Shown here: positions 1 to 7,874 of the stretch, one piece after another | Layout of the letters: each line of letters starts with the position of its first letter | How positions within the stretch are numbered: position 1 is the stretch's first letter | DNA from: Phycisphaerales bacterium | GTDB lineage: Bacteria; Planctomycetota; Phycisphaerae; Phycisphaerales; UBA1924 | NCBI GenBank assembly: GCA_029260265.1 | Contig: JAJDDO010000026.1 | Location: 186,001 to 250,000 of the forward strand | Reading direction: 5' to 3' | DNA length: 64,000 nucleotides | The notes under the pieces: generated by a model | What the model was told of the DNA's origin: nothing | Databases searched by the model: none | What the model saw: only the letters and a program-made list of their open reading frames with translations | Program-made: the position numbers and the translations under genes

Positions 1-1
1 A

Positions 2-85
2 GCGTTCGTGCTCGGGCTCGTGAGCGATTCTGAAGCCAATAACAACGGTCAAGTCGTGTGTTTCCCGCCGATGGCTGATTCATGA
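2..85 (+). CDS. 3' end of a truncated CDS
   Basis: The window opens inside a frame that stays open from base 2 to a TGA at 83-85. Only 27 residues are visible, ending in CFPPMADS. The stop overlaps the ATG of the next gene (ATGA at 82-85), an arrangement seen repeatedly in this window for translationally coupled neighbours, and this is the main reason to believe it is coding. No family can be assigned from so short a tail. Confidence 0.5.
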   Translation, partial: AFVLGLVSDSEANNNGQVVCFPPMADS

Positions 86-636
86 TACGGGCTCTGGAGA
101 TGCCGCTTTGTGCGATGCTGCTTAGCACAATGATGGTCTCTTGCGCACCACGCGCGGGTAACGAGCGGCTGGTGCTCGGAGCCCGGTACCAGACAGCGTC
201 CTTTGGCGATGGGTACTCGGTGCTCGGCGCCGACCAGCAGCTACGCCCGCGGAATCTTTGGGCAAGCACGGTTGTGGTTGCTCCCACAGATGGAACCATC
301 ACGGGGCAGACGCTCCGCACGCGAATCGGGCGCGGCAGCGATCAACGCGAACGGGCGTACGGGCTGTACCCGACCGTTGAGTCGGCACTGGATTCCCAAA
401 CGGTATCGTGGTTGGGTGGTCATTGGATGAACGCCGACGAGCTCGGGCGTTCGGTTGGTGAGATACTCTTGATGCCTTATCGAGCGGTTGCTTTCTTTGT
501 GACCGCCCCGCGGTCGTGGAGCCCCGAGCGATCTTGGAAGCGTACAAATCAGCAATCGCCCTCGGCCTGGTCGAGTGCGCAGCCGAGCAATGGATCTATC
601 ACAAAGGAACAATCCCATGACCATACCAACGAGTGA
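82..636 (+). CDS. putative lipoprotein of unknown function
   Basis: A 184-residue protein starting with a short hydrophobic segment that ends in a lipobox-like MVSC near residue 21, so it is probably a lipid-anchored envelope protein. The rest shows no recognisable domain. A second short hydrophobic stretch (LLMPYRAVAFFV) lies near residue 130 and the last 40 residues are Ser/Gln-rich. The start overlaps the stop of the truncated upstream frame (ATGA), and the 3' end overlaps the rhodanese gene by 20 bases, suggesting one transcript. Function unknown. Confidence 0.65.
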   Translation: MIRALEMPLCAMLLSTMMVSCAPRAGNERLVLGARYQTASFGDGYSVLGADQQLRPRNLWASTVVVAPTDGTITGQTLRTRIGRGSDQRERAYGLYPTVESALDSQTVSWLGGHWMNADELGRSVGEILLMPYRAVAFFVTAPRSWSPERSWKRTNQQSPSAWSSAQPSNGSITKEQSHDHTNE

Positions 637-997
637 CAACCCCAAAGGGTACAAGTTTCGCGAGGGATACGAGATCACGGTGCCGATGACCGCCGAGCTG
701 CACGCCTCGGGCATGCCGCGCACTGATTTCCTGCTCATTGACATCCGTGAGGACAACGAGCTCGAGATCGCCAAGATCGACGGGGCGGTGCACATACCGA
801 TGGGAGATCTGGCATCACGGATCAACGAGTTGGATGTTGATGAGGATACCGTCATTGCGGTTCTGTGCCGATCCGGGCGAAGGTCGCTTGATGCTACGCT
901 GTACATGCACGAGCAGGGGCTTGCCGGGGCCAGGTCGGTTGCGGGCGGGATTCTGTGGTGGTCAGACCGGCTGGACCCGTCGCTGAACAAATACTAG
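617..997 (+). CDS. rhodanese-like domain protein
   Basis: A single rhodanese domain of 126 residues. Rhodaneses carry sulfur as a persulfide on an active-site cysteine. Visible hallmarks are the LLIDIRE strand near residue 39, GAVHIPMGDL near 56 (the usual GHIPGA region) and the active loop CRSGRRS with the candidate nucleophile Cys84. The ATG at 617 is preferred over an in-frame start at 575 because an AAAGGA-like ribosome site lies a few bases upstream and because the domain begins soon after. It is probably co-transcribed with the lipoprotein it overlaps. The physiological acceptor cannot be told from sequence. Confidence 0.85.
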   Translation: MTIPTSDNPKGYKFREGYEITVPMTAELHASGMPRTDFLLIDIREDNELEIAKIDGAVHIPMGDLASRINELDVDEDTVIAVLCRSGRRSLDATLYMHEQGLAGARSVAGGILWWSDRLDPSLNKY

Positions 998-1094
998 TTT
1001 CCGGAGTCTAATTCGTATAGACTTGTGCAACGGGACCTGGGCTCCCGCTGGTATCGATCAGCACTGTCTGCCCAAGAGCTTTGAGGAAATCACA

Positions 1095-2285
1095 ATGACG
1101 AGTGCCACGACGACGAGCCAAGCGCTTTCCGCCGATCCTTTGCAGTTGATCGATGTCGACCATGTCCGCTTCTATGTCGGAAACGCCAAGCAGGCAGCCT
1201 ATTTCTATGCACACACCTTCGGGTTCCGCATCGACCAGATCGCCGACCTCACCACCGGGTCGCGTGAGGAAGCAGACTACCTGCTCACCCAGGGCAACAT
1301 CCGAATCCTCCTCACCACCCCGCTGAACAAAGAACACCCCGCCGGCGAGGAGCTTAAGCTCTACGGCGACGGCATCAAAGATGTCGCCCTCACCGTCGAA
1401 GACGCCACGGCCGCCTACGAAAAAGCAATTAGCAACGGCGCGGTGTGCGCCCAGGCGCCACGCGTGCTCGAAGACGACAAGGGCACCGTCACCGTCGCGT
1501 CGATCAAGACCTACGGCCGCGTGATCCACACCTTTGTCTCGCGAACCGGTGAATACGCCCACGAGAACCTCCGCAAGGGCGGGCTGTTCATGCCCACCTT
1601 CCAGAAGTTTGATTCCCCGCTCAACAAGTACAACGAGGACCACCCCTGCGGCTTGATGTACACCGACCACCTCGTCGGCAATGTCGAAGAGGGCAAAATG
1701 AACGAGTGGGTCAAGTGGTACGAAGATGTCATGGGCTTCGCGATGTTCAAGCACTTTGATGATGCCGATATCTCGACCGAGTTCTCGGCGTTGATGTCCA
1801 AGGTCATGGCGTCGGGCAACAACCTGATCAAGATGCCGATCAACGAGCCCGCCGACGGCGTGAAGAAATCACAGATCCTCGAATACCTCGAATGGCACAA
1901 CATGATGCCCGGCGTCCAGCACCTCGCCTTCCGCACCGACGACGAGCTGGCCACCGTCGCCGAACTCCGCCGCCGAGGCGTCGACTTCCTCGACATGCCC
2001 GACACCTACTACGAGAATGTCTGGAACCGCGTGGACACCATGCTCAAGCAGCACGGGCACGAGATCGTCAAGGAAGACCATCAACGCGTCAAGGACCTCG
2101 GCGTGCTCGTCGACGCCGACGACGAGGGCTACCTCCTCCAGCTCTTCACCAAGCCGCTCCAGGACCGCCCGACTTTCTTCATCGAAATCATCTGCCGCCG
2201 CGGGAGCCAGAGCTTCGGCAAAGGCAACTTCAAAGCCCTGTTTGAGAGCCTCGAACTCGAGCAGGAACGAAGAGGGAATCTGTAA
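1095..2285 (+). CDS. hppD: 4-hydroxyphenylpyruvate dioxygenase
   Basis: This enzyme converts 4-hydroxyphenylpyruvate to homogentisate in tyrosine breakdown, using non-haem Fe(II) and O2. The 396-residue protein has the two tandem VOC modules of the family (VDHVRFYVGN at 21 and MYTDHLVGN at 188). The facial triad reads His192 (TDHLVG), His276 (GVQHLAF) and Glu364 (FFIEII). The C-terminal gate segment SFGKGNF is also present. ATG 1095 is chosen because TGAGGAAAT lies just upstream and the family N-terminus fits; an earlier in-frame start at 1023 would add 24 unconserved residues. The next enzyme of the pathway, homogentisate dioxygenase, is encoded convergently at 3469-4779. Confidence 0.96.
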   Translation: MTSATTTSQALSADPLQLIDVDHVRFYVGNAKQAAYFYAHTFGFRIDQIADLTTGSREEADYLLTQGNIRILLTTPLNKEHPAGEELKLYGDGIKDVALTVEDATAAYEKAISNGAVCAQAPRVLEDDKGTVTVASIKTYGRVIHTFVSRTGEYAHENLRKGGLFMPTFQKFDSPLNKYNEDHPCGLMYTDHLVGNVEEGKMNEWVKWYEDVMGFAMFKHFDDADISTEFSALMSKVMASGNNLIKMPINEPADGVKKSQILEYLEWHNMMPGVQHLAFRTDDELATVAELRRRGVDFLDMPDTYYENVWNRVDTMLKQHGHEIVKEDHQRVKDLGVLVDADDEGYLLQLFTKPLQDRPTFFIEIICRRGSQSFGKGNFKALFESLELEQERRGNL

Positions 2286-2819
2286 TTGTCCATACGGTTT
2301 ACATCATTTCCAAGAACTGATCCGCCACCCGAATTTATAGCTGATGTGATCGAGGCTTTTGTTTCTAACGATGTTGCCATCGGCGCTGCATCTACTGAAA
2401 AGGGCTTCGGAAGTGATCGAGTGCTTGCCGTCCTTGCACAAGATTTGATTCAGATTGGATTTGATGTGGAGGGCTCAAAGAAGAGGGTCGATAAAATTTA
2501 CCGACCTGTATTCTTCGGAGAAGGTGGCCGCCCAACTCTTCAGTATGAAGTAGACGCGTATCACCAAGCGAATCGATGCGGCCTTGAAGTTGAGGCAGGT
2601 CGGGGTTTTCAGGGCGGAGCATTTTATAGGGATCTGATTCAAGCAATGGTCATGAGCCAGGTCGATCATTTGTGTTTAGCCATGTTAAACAGATATGAGT
2701 ACGCATCGACTTACAGCAACGATTATTCAAAGGCTATTGATGTGGCAGAAGCTCTGTTTGCGCACAGCCGTATTCAAATGCCATTCGGGCTGACTGTAAT
2801 TGGATATGGTCCAGAATGA
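2286..2819 (+). CDS. possible restriction-endonuclease-like protein
   Basis: A 177-residue protein starting at TTG immediately after the hppD stop, with AGAGGG placed 9 bases upstream. The centre reads YEVDAY then GLEVEAGRG and FYRDLIQAMVM, alternating acidic strand and helix as in PD-(D/E)XK-fold orphan nucleases, but the last catalytic position would be Glu rather than Lys. The nuclease assignment is therefore a guess from pattern, not a recognised family. The gene is visibly richer in A and T than its neighbours and uses codons they avoid, suggesting acquisition, yet it is coupled on both sides (adjacent to hppD and overlapping the next ATG by ATGA). Role unknown. Confidence 0.6.
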   Translation: MSIRFTSFPRTDPPPEFIADVIEAFVSNDVAIGAASTEKGFGSDRVLAVLAQDLIQIGFDVEGSKKRVDKIYRPVFFGEGGRPTLQYEVDAYHQANRCGLEVEAGRGFQGGAFYRDLIQAMVMSQVDHLCLAMLNRYEYASTYSNDYSKAIDVAEALFAHSRIQMPFGLTVIGYGPE

Positions 2820-3307
2820 ACATCATCGAAAAAATCCGTGATACCGAGACCAAGCTCCGGGCCGAGACCAACCCTGTCCGCCAGATGGAAGCGTGGACCA
2901 TGCTCGAACGGCTCCTCGGGCGGATGCCGGTAGACAAACCCGAGCTCGCCCGCATCACCAAAGAACGCGATTCCATCGGGCTCGATGTGATGATCCAGAA
3001 GCTCGAAGACCCCGAGCGATTCAAGCCCAAGAGCGAGCCACTCCCCGAGTATTCACAAGCCGAGCTCAACGAGGCCCTCCGCGCGTTTCGGCATCGGCTC
3101 AAGTTCAAGAAGCTCGACGATGAATCCAAAATCACCCAGCGAGATTTGACGATGGGCAAGAGTGCCAACATCGATTCGATCATGCCGCCGCCGGCTTCGG
3201 AGTTTGATCCCAAGATCTGGAAGGTGCTGGTGCGTGACGGCGTGCTCGAAGACGCCGGCGGCGGGTTCTTCCGTGAGCCGCAGGGCAAACCCAAACTCCG
3301 CAAGTGA
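2816..3307 (+). CDS. conserved hypothetical protein
   Basis: A 163-residue soluble protein, rich in charged residues, with no signal peptide or membrane segment. The N-terminal half is probably helical. The C-terminal part holds NIDSIMPPPASEFD followed by an Asp-Ala-Gly-Gly-Gly-Phe-Phe turn near the end, which resembles small planctomycete proteins of unknown function. The ATG overlaps the stop of the preceding gene (ATGA), so translation is probably coupled to the hppD transcript. No enzymatic motif is seen. Confidence 0.7.
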   Translation: MNIIEKIRDTETKLRAETNPVRQMEAWTMLERLLGRMPVDKPELARITKERDSIGLDVMIQKLEDPERFKPKSEPLPEYSQAELNEALRAFRHRLKFKKLDDESKITQRDLTMGKSANIDSIMPPPASEFDPKIWKVLVRDGVLEDAGGGFFREPQGKPKLRK

Positions 3308-3330
3308 ACGACCTCACGATCCGGGCTTCC

Positions 3331-3407
3331 CGGTGGGACGGGCTTCCAGCCCGTCTTCTCTACCACCCAAATGTTTCCAAGAGACGGGCTGGAAGCCCGT
3401 CCCACCG
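3331..3407. repeat. REP-like double palindrome
   Basis: Two 26-base arms, 3331-3356 and 3382-3407, are perfect reverse complements separated by 25 bases. Each arm is itself a smaller palindrome (GACGGGCT-TCC-AGCCCGTC), so the unit looks like a BIME-type pair of REP elements. It sits in the gap between the convergent genes ending at 3307 and 3469. It shares no sequence with the palindromes flanking the transposase at 61 kb. Confidence 0.85.
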
Positions 3408-3428
3408 AAGAGTTGCCAGCCGCGCATG

Positions 3429-3455
3429 AAAAACCCGCACCTCTCGATGCGGGTT
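3429..3455 (-). terminator. Rho-independent terminator of hmgA
   Basis: An 8-bp hairpin (AACCCGCA at 3432-3439 with TGCGGGTT at 3448-3455) followed on the minus strand by a short T run, placed just beyond the hmgA stop. Confidence 0.7.
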
Positions 3456-3468
3456 GTGTGAGTGTTCA

Positions 3469-4779
3469 TCAATCCCAGGTGTTGATCGGCTCATCGCCGC
3501 TGGTCTCTTCACCCTCAGCCCCGCGGACCTCGCCGGGGGCGAAGTGATCTTGCCGCCATGACTCTGGATACTGGGCGTCATCCATCCCCAGGCACGCCTT
3601 GGTCGGGAACATCGGGCGGAATGTGTCGCACATGACAGCCATCTCATCGGTCCATTTTTTGCCGATCGACGCCTCAACCGTGCCCGGGTGCGGCCCGTGG
3701 GCGATGCCCTGCGGGTGCACCGAGATCGAGCCGGAAGTGATCCCACGCCGAGCCTTGTAGTTGCCCTCGACATAATACATGATCTCGTCGGAATCGATGT
3801 TTGAATGGTTGTAAGGCACCACGATCGCATCCGGGTGCGAATCCAACGCCCGCGGACAGAACGAGCAGATCACAAAGTTGTGCCCCTCGAATGTCTGATG
3901 GATCGGCGGCGGCAGGTGCAGTTGCCCCGTAATCGGCGCGAAGTCATGGATATTGAAACAATACGGGTAGTAGCACCCGTCCCATCCAACAACCTCGAGC
4001 GGGTGGTACGGGTAGGTATACGAATGCACCGAGTTGAGCGCCTTGATGCGCACCTCGAACTCGCCCTTCTCGTCGTAGGCCAGCGGGTGATCGGCATCCT
4101 CGAATGGCACACGCAAGTCGCGTTCGCAGTAGGGCGCATGCTCGAGAAACTGGGCCGTCTTCTTCGCGATGTACCCCGGCGGGGGCATGATGTGCGATGC
4201 GTTGCAGGTTTCAAACGCCACAAACTTGCCCAGCGGCATCTCCGCTTCGGTGAACCCGCCAAACTCCTCGTTATCCGACCCATCATCGGCGCGCTCGTCA
4301 AAGACAATCTTGTAGATCACGCCCTTGGGCATAACGATGTAATCTTTCTTCCCGAACTTGAGCGTGCCAAACATCGTGTAGATCGTGCCGGACCCGAAGT
4401 GAACAAAGAGGCACTCGTCGCCCTGCCCGTTCTTGAAGTGGTACTCCATCTGCGACTCAGGCTGACAGACGGACATCTCGACATCGCCATTGCCGAAGAT
4501 GACGACGCGTCCGCGGACGGGGTCGCCGTGCTTTTTGAACTGCTGCGTCTGCACATGGCGCATCCGCATCACATCCTGCTCGACATACTCGACCTTGGTC
4601 GAATACAACTTCTCCCACCCGGTGACCTGCGTCGGCGGGTGGATGTGGTACATGATCGAACTGGGTCCGACGAACCCCTCGGTGCCGAAGAGCTCTTCGG
4701 AGTAGAGAGCGCCATCTGGGCGGCGGAACTGGGTATGACGCTTCTTGGGCATTTTGCCCATCGACATATAATATGGCAT
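3469..4779 (-). CDS. hmgA: homogentisate 1,2-dioxygenase
   Basis: This enzyme opens the homogentisate ring to maleylacetoacetate with Fe(II) and O2, the step after HppD in tyrosine catabolism. The 436-residue product has the cupin-like family core. HQTFEGHNFVICSF is followed by PYNHSN, SDEIMYY and GIAHGPHPG, which supply the His/Glu/His iron ligands known from the human enzyme. Length is normal for the family. The ATG at 4779 has GAGGT a short distance upstream. It faces hppD across two small genes, so the pathway is split over two strands. No fumarylacetoacetase or maleylacetoacetate isomerase gene is seen in the window. Confidence 0.96.
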   Translation of the reverse strand: MPYYMSMGKMPKKRHTQFRRPDGALYSEELFGTEGFVGPSSIMYHIHPPTQVTGWEKLYSTKVEYVEQDVMRMRHVQTQQFKKHGDPVRGRVVIFGNGDVEMSVCQPESQMEYHFKNGQGDECLFVHFGSGTIYTMFGTLKFGKKDYIVMPKGVIYKIVFDERADDGSDNEEFGGFTEAEMPLGKFVAFETCNASHIMPPPGYIAKKTAQFLEHAPYCERDLRVPFEDADHPLAYDEKGEFEVRIKALNSVHSYTYPYHPLEVVGWDGCYYPYCFNIHDFAPITGQLHLPPPIHQTFEGHNFVICSFCPRALDSHPDAIVVPYNHSNIDSDEIMYYVEGNYKARRGITSGSISVHPQGIAHGPHPGTVEASIGKKWTDEMAVMCDTFRPMFPTKACLGMDDAQYPESWRQDHFAPGEVRGAEGEETSGDEPINTWD

Positions 4780-5125
4780 TCTTTGCCAACCTCATTCTTC
4801 CCCGACGCCAAGTTTTGGGTCGCGGAGGGCGTTGAAAACGCGGCCCGAAAGAGCCGGCGGACGCGCCGGTCTCACTGCCGTGCTGGGCATTCTAGCGGCA
4901 AAAATCACCTCCGATGAGGCAAACTGCAATCGAGCAGGGGCAAAAAGCCCTATGACCAAGGGTGGCTTTGAAATCTAGAGTCTTTGGGCAGTTGTGCCCG
5001 ATAAACAGAGACCGTGCCGATTCGGATGCTTTGAAAGTGCCCGGAGAGGACAAATCAACTCTCATGTGATAGAGTTGATGCTCGGTCAACGCAAAGGGAT
5101 CGCGAGCCACACGCCACCTGTACGA
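4780..5125. other. divergent intergenic region
   Basis: About 350 bases between hmgA (minus) and the pseudokinase gene (plus). Several short open frames cross it but none has a credible start or composition. It must hold the hmgA promoter; I could not pick out a convincing -35/-10 pair or operator. Confidence 0.4.
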
Positions 5126-6010
5126 ATGACGGACGATGCAGGTGAAGGGCAAGTCAAGCGTGTGCAAGAAACAGACTGCATGGGTACACAAAATCGACAA
5201 TCTTACTTCGGTCCCTACCGGCTCGTCCGCCAAGAATCATCCGTGCATGGGCTCGATCGATGGATCGTGCTTGATGAGCAGTGCAACACCAATCATGTGC
5301 TGTACCGGTTCGCTGCATCGCACGATATCGCCGATCGCCGCCGCCTGTTCGGCTCGGTGCATGCGCTGTCGCGTGTCAACCACCCGCACCTGCTCAAGCT
5401 CGAATCACTGAGTTTCGACGACCACAACCGGCTCTGTGTCATCACGCCATACACCGGCAACCAAGACGGATTCGTCACCCTAGAAGACCTGCTCATTCAA
5501 AGAGATGCCAAGCTCGAACCAGTCGAGGCAATCCGTTGCCTCGCTCACCTGCTCGAAGCTTCCCAAGCCAGCACGGATGGAAACATTGTTCATGGTTCAT
5601 TGGCCACCGACGAGATCCTTGTCGACCGCCGCGGGAGTGTGCAAGTCGAACTGCACGGGCTTACCAACGCGTTGGCGCACAGAGACCCGTCGGCGGATCT
5701 GATCGCGGATGAGGTCCGATCGATTGTCCGCATCGGTTATCTCATGCTGGTCGGGCTCGAACCAGGCGCCGAACGCGTGGCGCCCTCCCGGCTCGTTCGA
5801 AAACTCGATCGTCTCTGGGACCGATGGTTTGCGATCGGGCTTGATCCGGTGGATGGGTTCTCGAACGCTGCACAGGCACTGAGGGCATTGCCGATTAATG
5901 AGACTGCAAGCGAGGCCCTCGCCGAGCATCCCTCGCCGCGTCCGCAGGTTCAACTCGGCTCGATGTTCCGCCGGAAGTTTCGTACCGCTTCCGAACGATC
6001 CCGTTCGTAA
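5126..6010 (+). CDS. protein-kinase-fold pseudokinase
   Basis: About 294 residues with the layout of a Hanks-type Ser/Thr kinase domain but without its catalytic residues. RVNHPHLLKLES (near 83) corresponds to the HPnIv segment after helix C. The catalytic loop reads HGSLATDEILVD (156-167) where HRDLKPxNILVD is expected, so the catalytic Asp is Ser and the metal-binding Asn is Glu. The DFG position reads ELHG. The beta-3 Lys (VLYRF) and helix-C Glu are not evident either. It probably acts as a binding or scaffold domain. No transmembrane or PASTA part is present. The start is uncertain: ATG 5126, GTG 5162 and ATG 5180 are all in frame and none has a good ribosome site. Confidence 0.75.
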   Translation: MTDDAGEGQVKRVQETDCMGTQNRQSYFGPYRLVRQESSVHGLDRWIVLDEQCNTNHVLYRFAASHDIADRRRLFGSVHALSRVNHPHLLKLESLSFDDHNRLCVITPYTGNQDGFVTLEDLLIQRDAKLEPVEAIRCLAHLLEASQASTDGNIVHGSLATDEILVDRRGSVQVELHGLTNALAHRDPSADLIADEVRSIVRIGYLMLVGLEPGAERVAPSRLVRKLDRLWDRWFAIGLDPVDGFSNAAQALRALPINETASEALAEHPSPRPQVQLGSMFRRKFRTASERSRS

Positions 6011-6049
6011 GAACCCGTTCTCTCTATTCACAACGCGGTGATTTTGAGC

Positions 6050-7705
6050 CTACTCTACGGGACGGTCTGTCTTGTCCAGCGGCGTATCATCGCGGTCTTC
6101 ACTGCTTTCAATGATCGGCGTGGCTTCCACCAAGAGCTCTTGTTCTTTGGTGAGCTGATCCGGGAATCGCGCCCGAATTTCGCCAGCGATGCCCTGTTTC
6201 GATGACTCTTCCCCTGCAACACCGAGCATCTCAAGCCAGACACTCGGGCCGGAATCGAGCAAGGATGGATGGTCAAACATCCCAAGCATGATCGCTGCAC
6301 GCTGGCGTATCCCCGTAACCAGTTCCTTGTCCTTGGTGCCCAGTTGCTCATCGCCGGCGATGGCGTCCGCGATGCTCAATGCGCCGTCCGCGTCACCGAT
6401 TCTCAACTCGAGCTGCGCAAGCAGAACAATCCCTTGCAGAACTGCTTGCGACCGCTCGGTTTCAATCGTGAGCAATCGTTCGAGCAGCTTGATCGCGAGG
6501 GTGTCTTCGATGGTCGAACCGGTCACGGCATCATCCAGACGCTCCACCGGCAACGCATTGCCAATCCTCAATAAGGCCCGCGTGCGCGCTTCGGGTGTCG
6601 GTGCGTTGAGACGACTCAGAATCTGGAATCCTTCAACGCTCGCGTTGTACAGCGTCAACGAATCCGCAGCATGTGAATACAACCCCGGGGATGCAACCGC
6701 AGCACGAACCAAAATATCCATCGCACGCTCGGTCTGCACGAGGGCATTGCCCGCGCGCTCACGAACTTCAGGATTTTCGTGTGTCAAGAGCAACTCAAGC
6801 TCGCGAAGATTTTCTTCATCGCCCATTCGCGCCAGCAGCATCATGCCATTCGAGGAAAGCCCCGCGGGGGGCGTGCTGCGGACCGCGTCGAGAATCGCAT
6901 CTCGGCGTTCGAGATTGCCTAAAAGCCCTTCGGTTTCCATCGCCCAAGCCGCTGTTGTGGCCGCATCGAATGCCGAGTCATGACGAACGCACCACCGAAC
7001 GACAGCATCGGCCGCATCTTCATTTGGCCACCTTGATATTCCGAGCAGCAACGGCTTGGCCGCGAGCGGGTCATTCTCGATATTCAATGCCTCGGTCAAC
7101 AGCACCATCGCATCGGGTGTTACCAGTCTTGTGAGCAATCCCGCCGCTTGGGCGCGCGTGCCGGCGTCAGGGCTGCGGATCAGCCCGCTCGTCACCTGAC
7201 CAACCAGATCCGAGAGCACCGTCCGGGCCGAGAGGTTGCGGTGCGCAAGCTCAAAGCCGAGATCCCGCAGTGCCGAACGCCGATCGCCGAGCAGTTCGGC
7301 AATCAGCTCAGAACGAGCATTCCCCCCCAGCGAGTCGTGAAGCCTGCGATAGAGCACGCTCAACTCATCCACACTCGTCTCTTCGAGCGCGAGTTCGATC
7401 TCGTCATCTTCAGCAGAATCCGATGGTCCGACGCTGTCCGTGCTCTCCTTGCTCACCGGGTTGGCTGCGAAGGGTGGCTGCTCAATGGGCTCTTGGTCAG
7501 TATCATCTACGAGGACGATCTCGGGCTCCTCGACACCTGCATCGTCAGCGTGATTGATCTCAATGGGTAATCTGGGCTGGGTGGGGTCCGCAAATTCGGT
7601 ATTTGATCTGGTCTGCTGTGCACACGCACCAATGCCCATTGCCGACAGGGCGATGAGCCCAGGGATGGTCCAAGAGGCTTGAATTGTGCGTCGGGGAGTC
7701 TTCAT
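6050..7705 (-). CDS. HEAT-repeat lipoprotein
   Basis: A 551-residue protein. The N-terminus has a positively charged start, a hydrophobic core and an IGACAQ lipobox around residue 25, indicating a lipid-anchored envelope protein. An acidic, low-complexity stretch rich in Asp, Glu and Pro follows (about residues 45-110). The remainder is helical repeats of HEAT type (for example TRAQAAGLLTRLV and NPEVRERAGNALV). ATG 7705 is used because the frame upstream of it has no signal-like character. Such repeats usually bind proteins; no partner can be named. It is divergent from the TPR gene at 7875 and convergent with the pseudokinase gene. Confidence 0.8.
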   Translation of the reverse strand: MKTPRRTIQASWTIPGLIALSAMGIGACAQQTRSNTEFADPTQPRLPIEINHADDAGVEEPEIVLVDDTDQEPIEQPPFAANPVSKESTDSVGPSDSAEDDEIELALEETSVDELSVLYRRLHDSLGGNARSELIAELLGDRRSALRDLGFELAHRNLSARTVLSDLVGQVTSGLIRSPDAGTRAQAAGLLTRLVTPDAMVLLTEALNIENDPLAAKPLLLGISRWPNEDAADAVVRWCVRHDSAFDAATTAAWAMETEGLLGNLERRDAILDAVRSTPPAGLSSNGMMLLARMGDEENLRELELLLTHENPEVRERAGNALVQTERAMDILVRAAVASPGLYSHAADSLTLYNASVEGFQILSRLNAPTPEARTRALLRIGNALPVERLDDAVTGSTIEDTLAIKLLERLLTIETERSQAVLQGIVLLAQLELRIGDADGALSIADAIAGDEQLGTKDKELVTGIRQRAAIMLGMFDHPSLLDSGPSVWLEMLGVAGEESSKQGIAGEIRARFPDQLTKEQELLVEATPIIESSEDRDDTPLDKTDRPVE

Positions 7706-7874
7706 GCTGTATGGATCAGATGCTTGCGGATGTATTCTCGGTCTTGAAATCGGCAATTGACCGATGACTTGGACAGTGTCTGGCGGGTTTTCTTGGAATA
7801 GGAAACCCAATCTGGTATAGGATATACCCCCGAGGCGTTGTTGCCGCACAAGAATCACGAGGATCTGGTCCGCC

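Noticed and set aside
3805-4917. A 370-codon open frame on the plus strand opposite hmgA
   Set aside because: It is the mirror of a well-supported dioxygenase gene, has an Arg/His/Leu-biased composition and no family motif.
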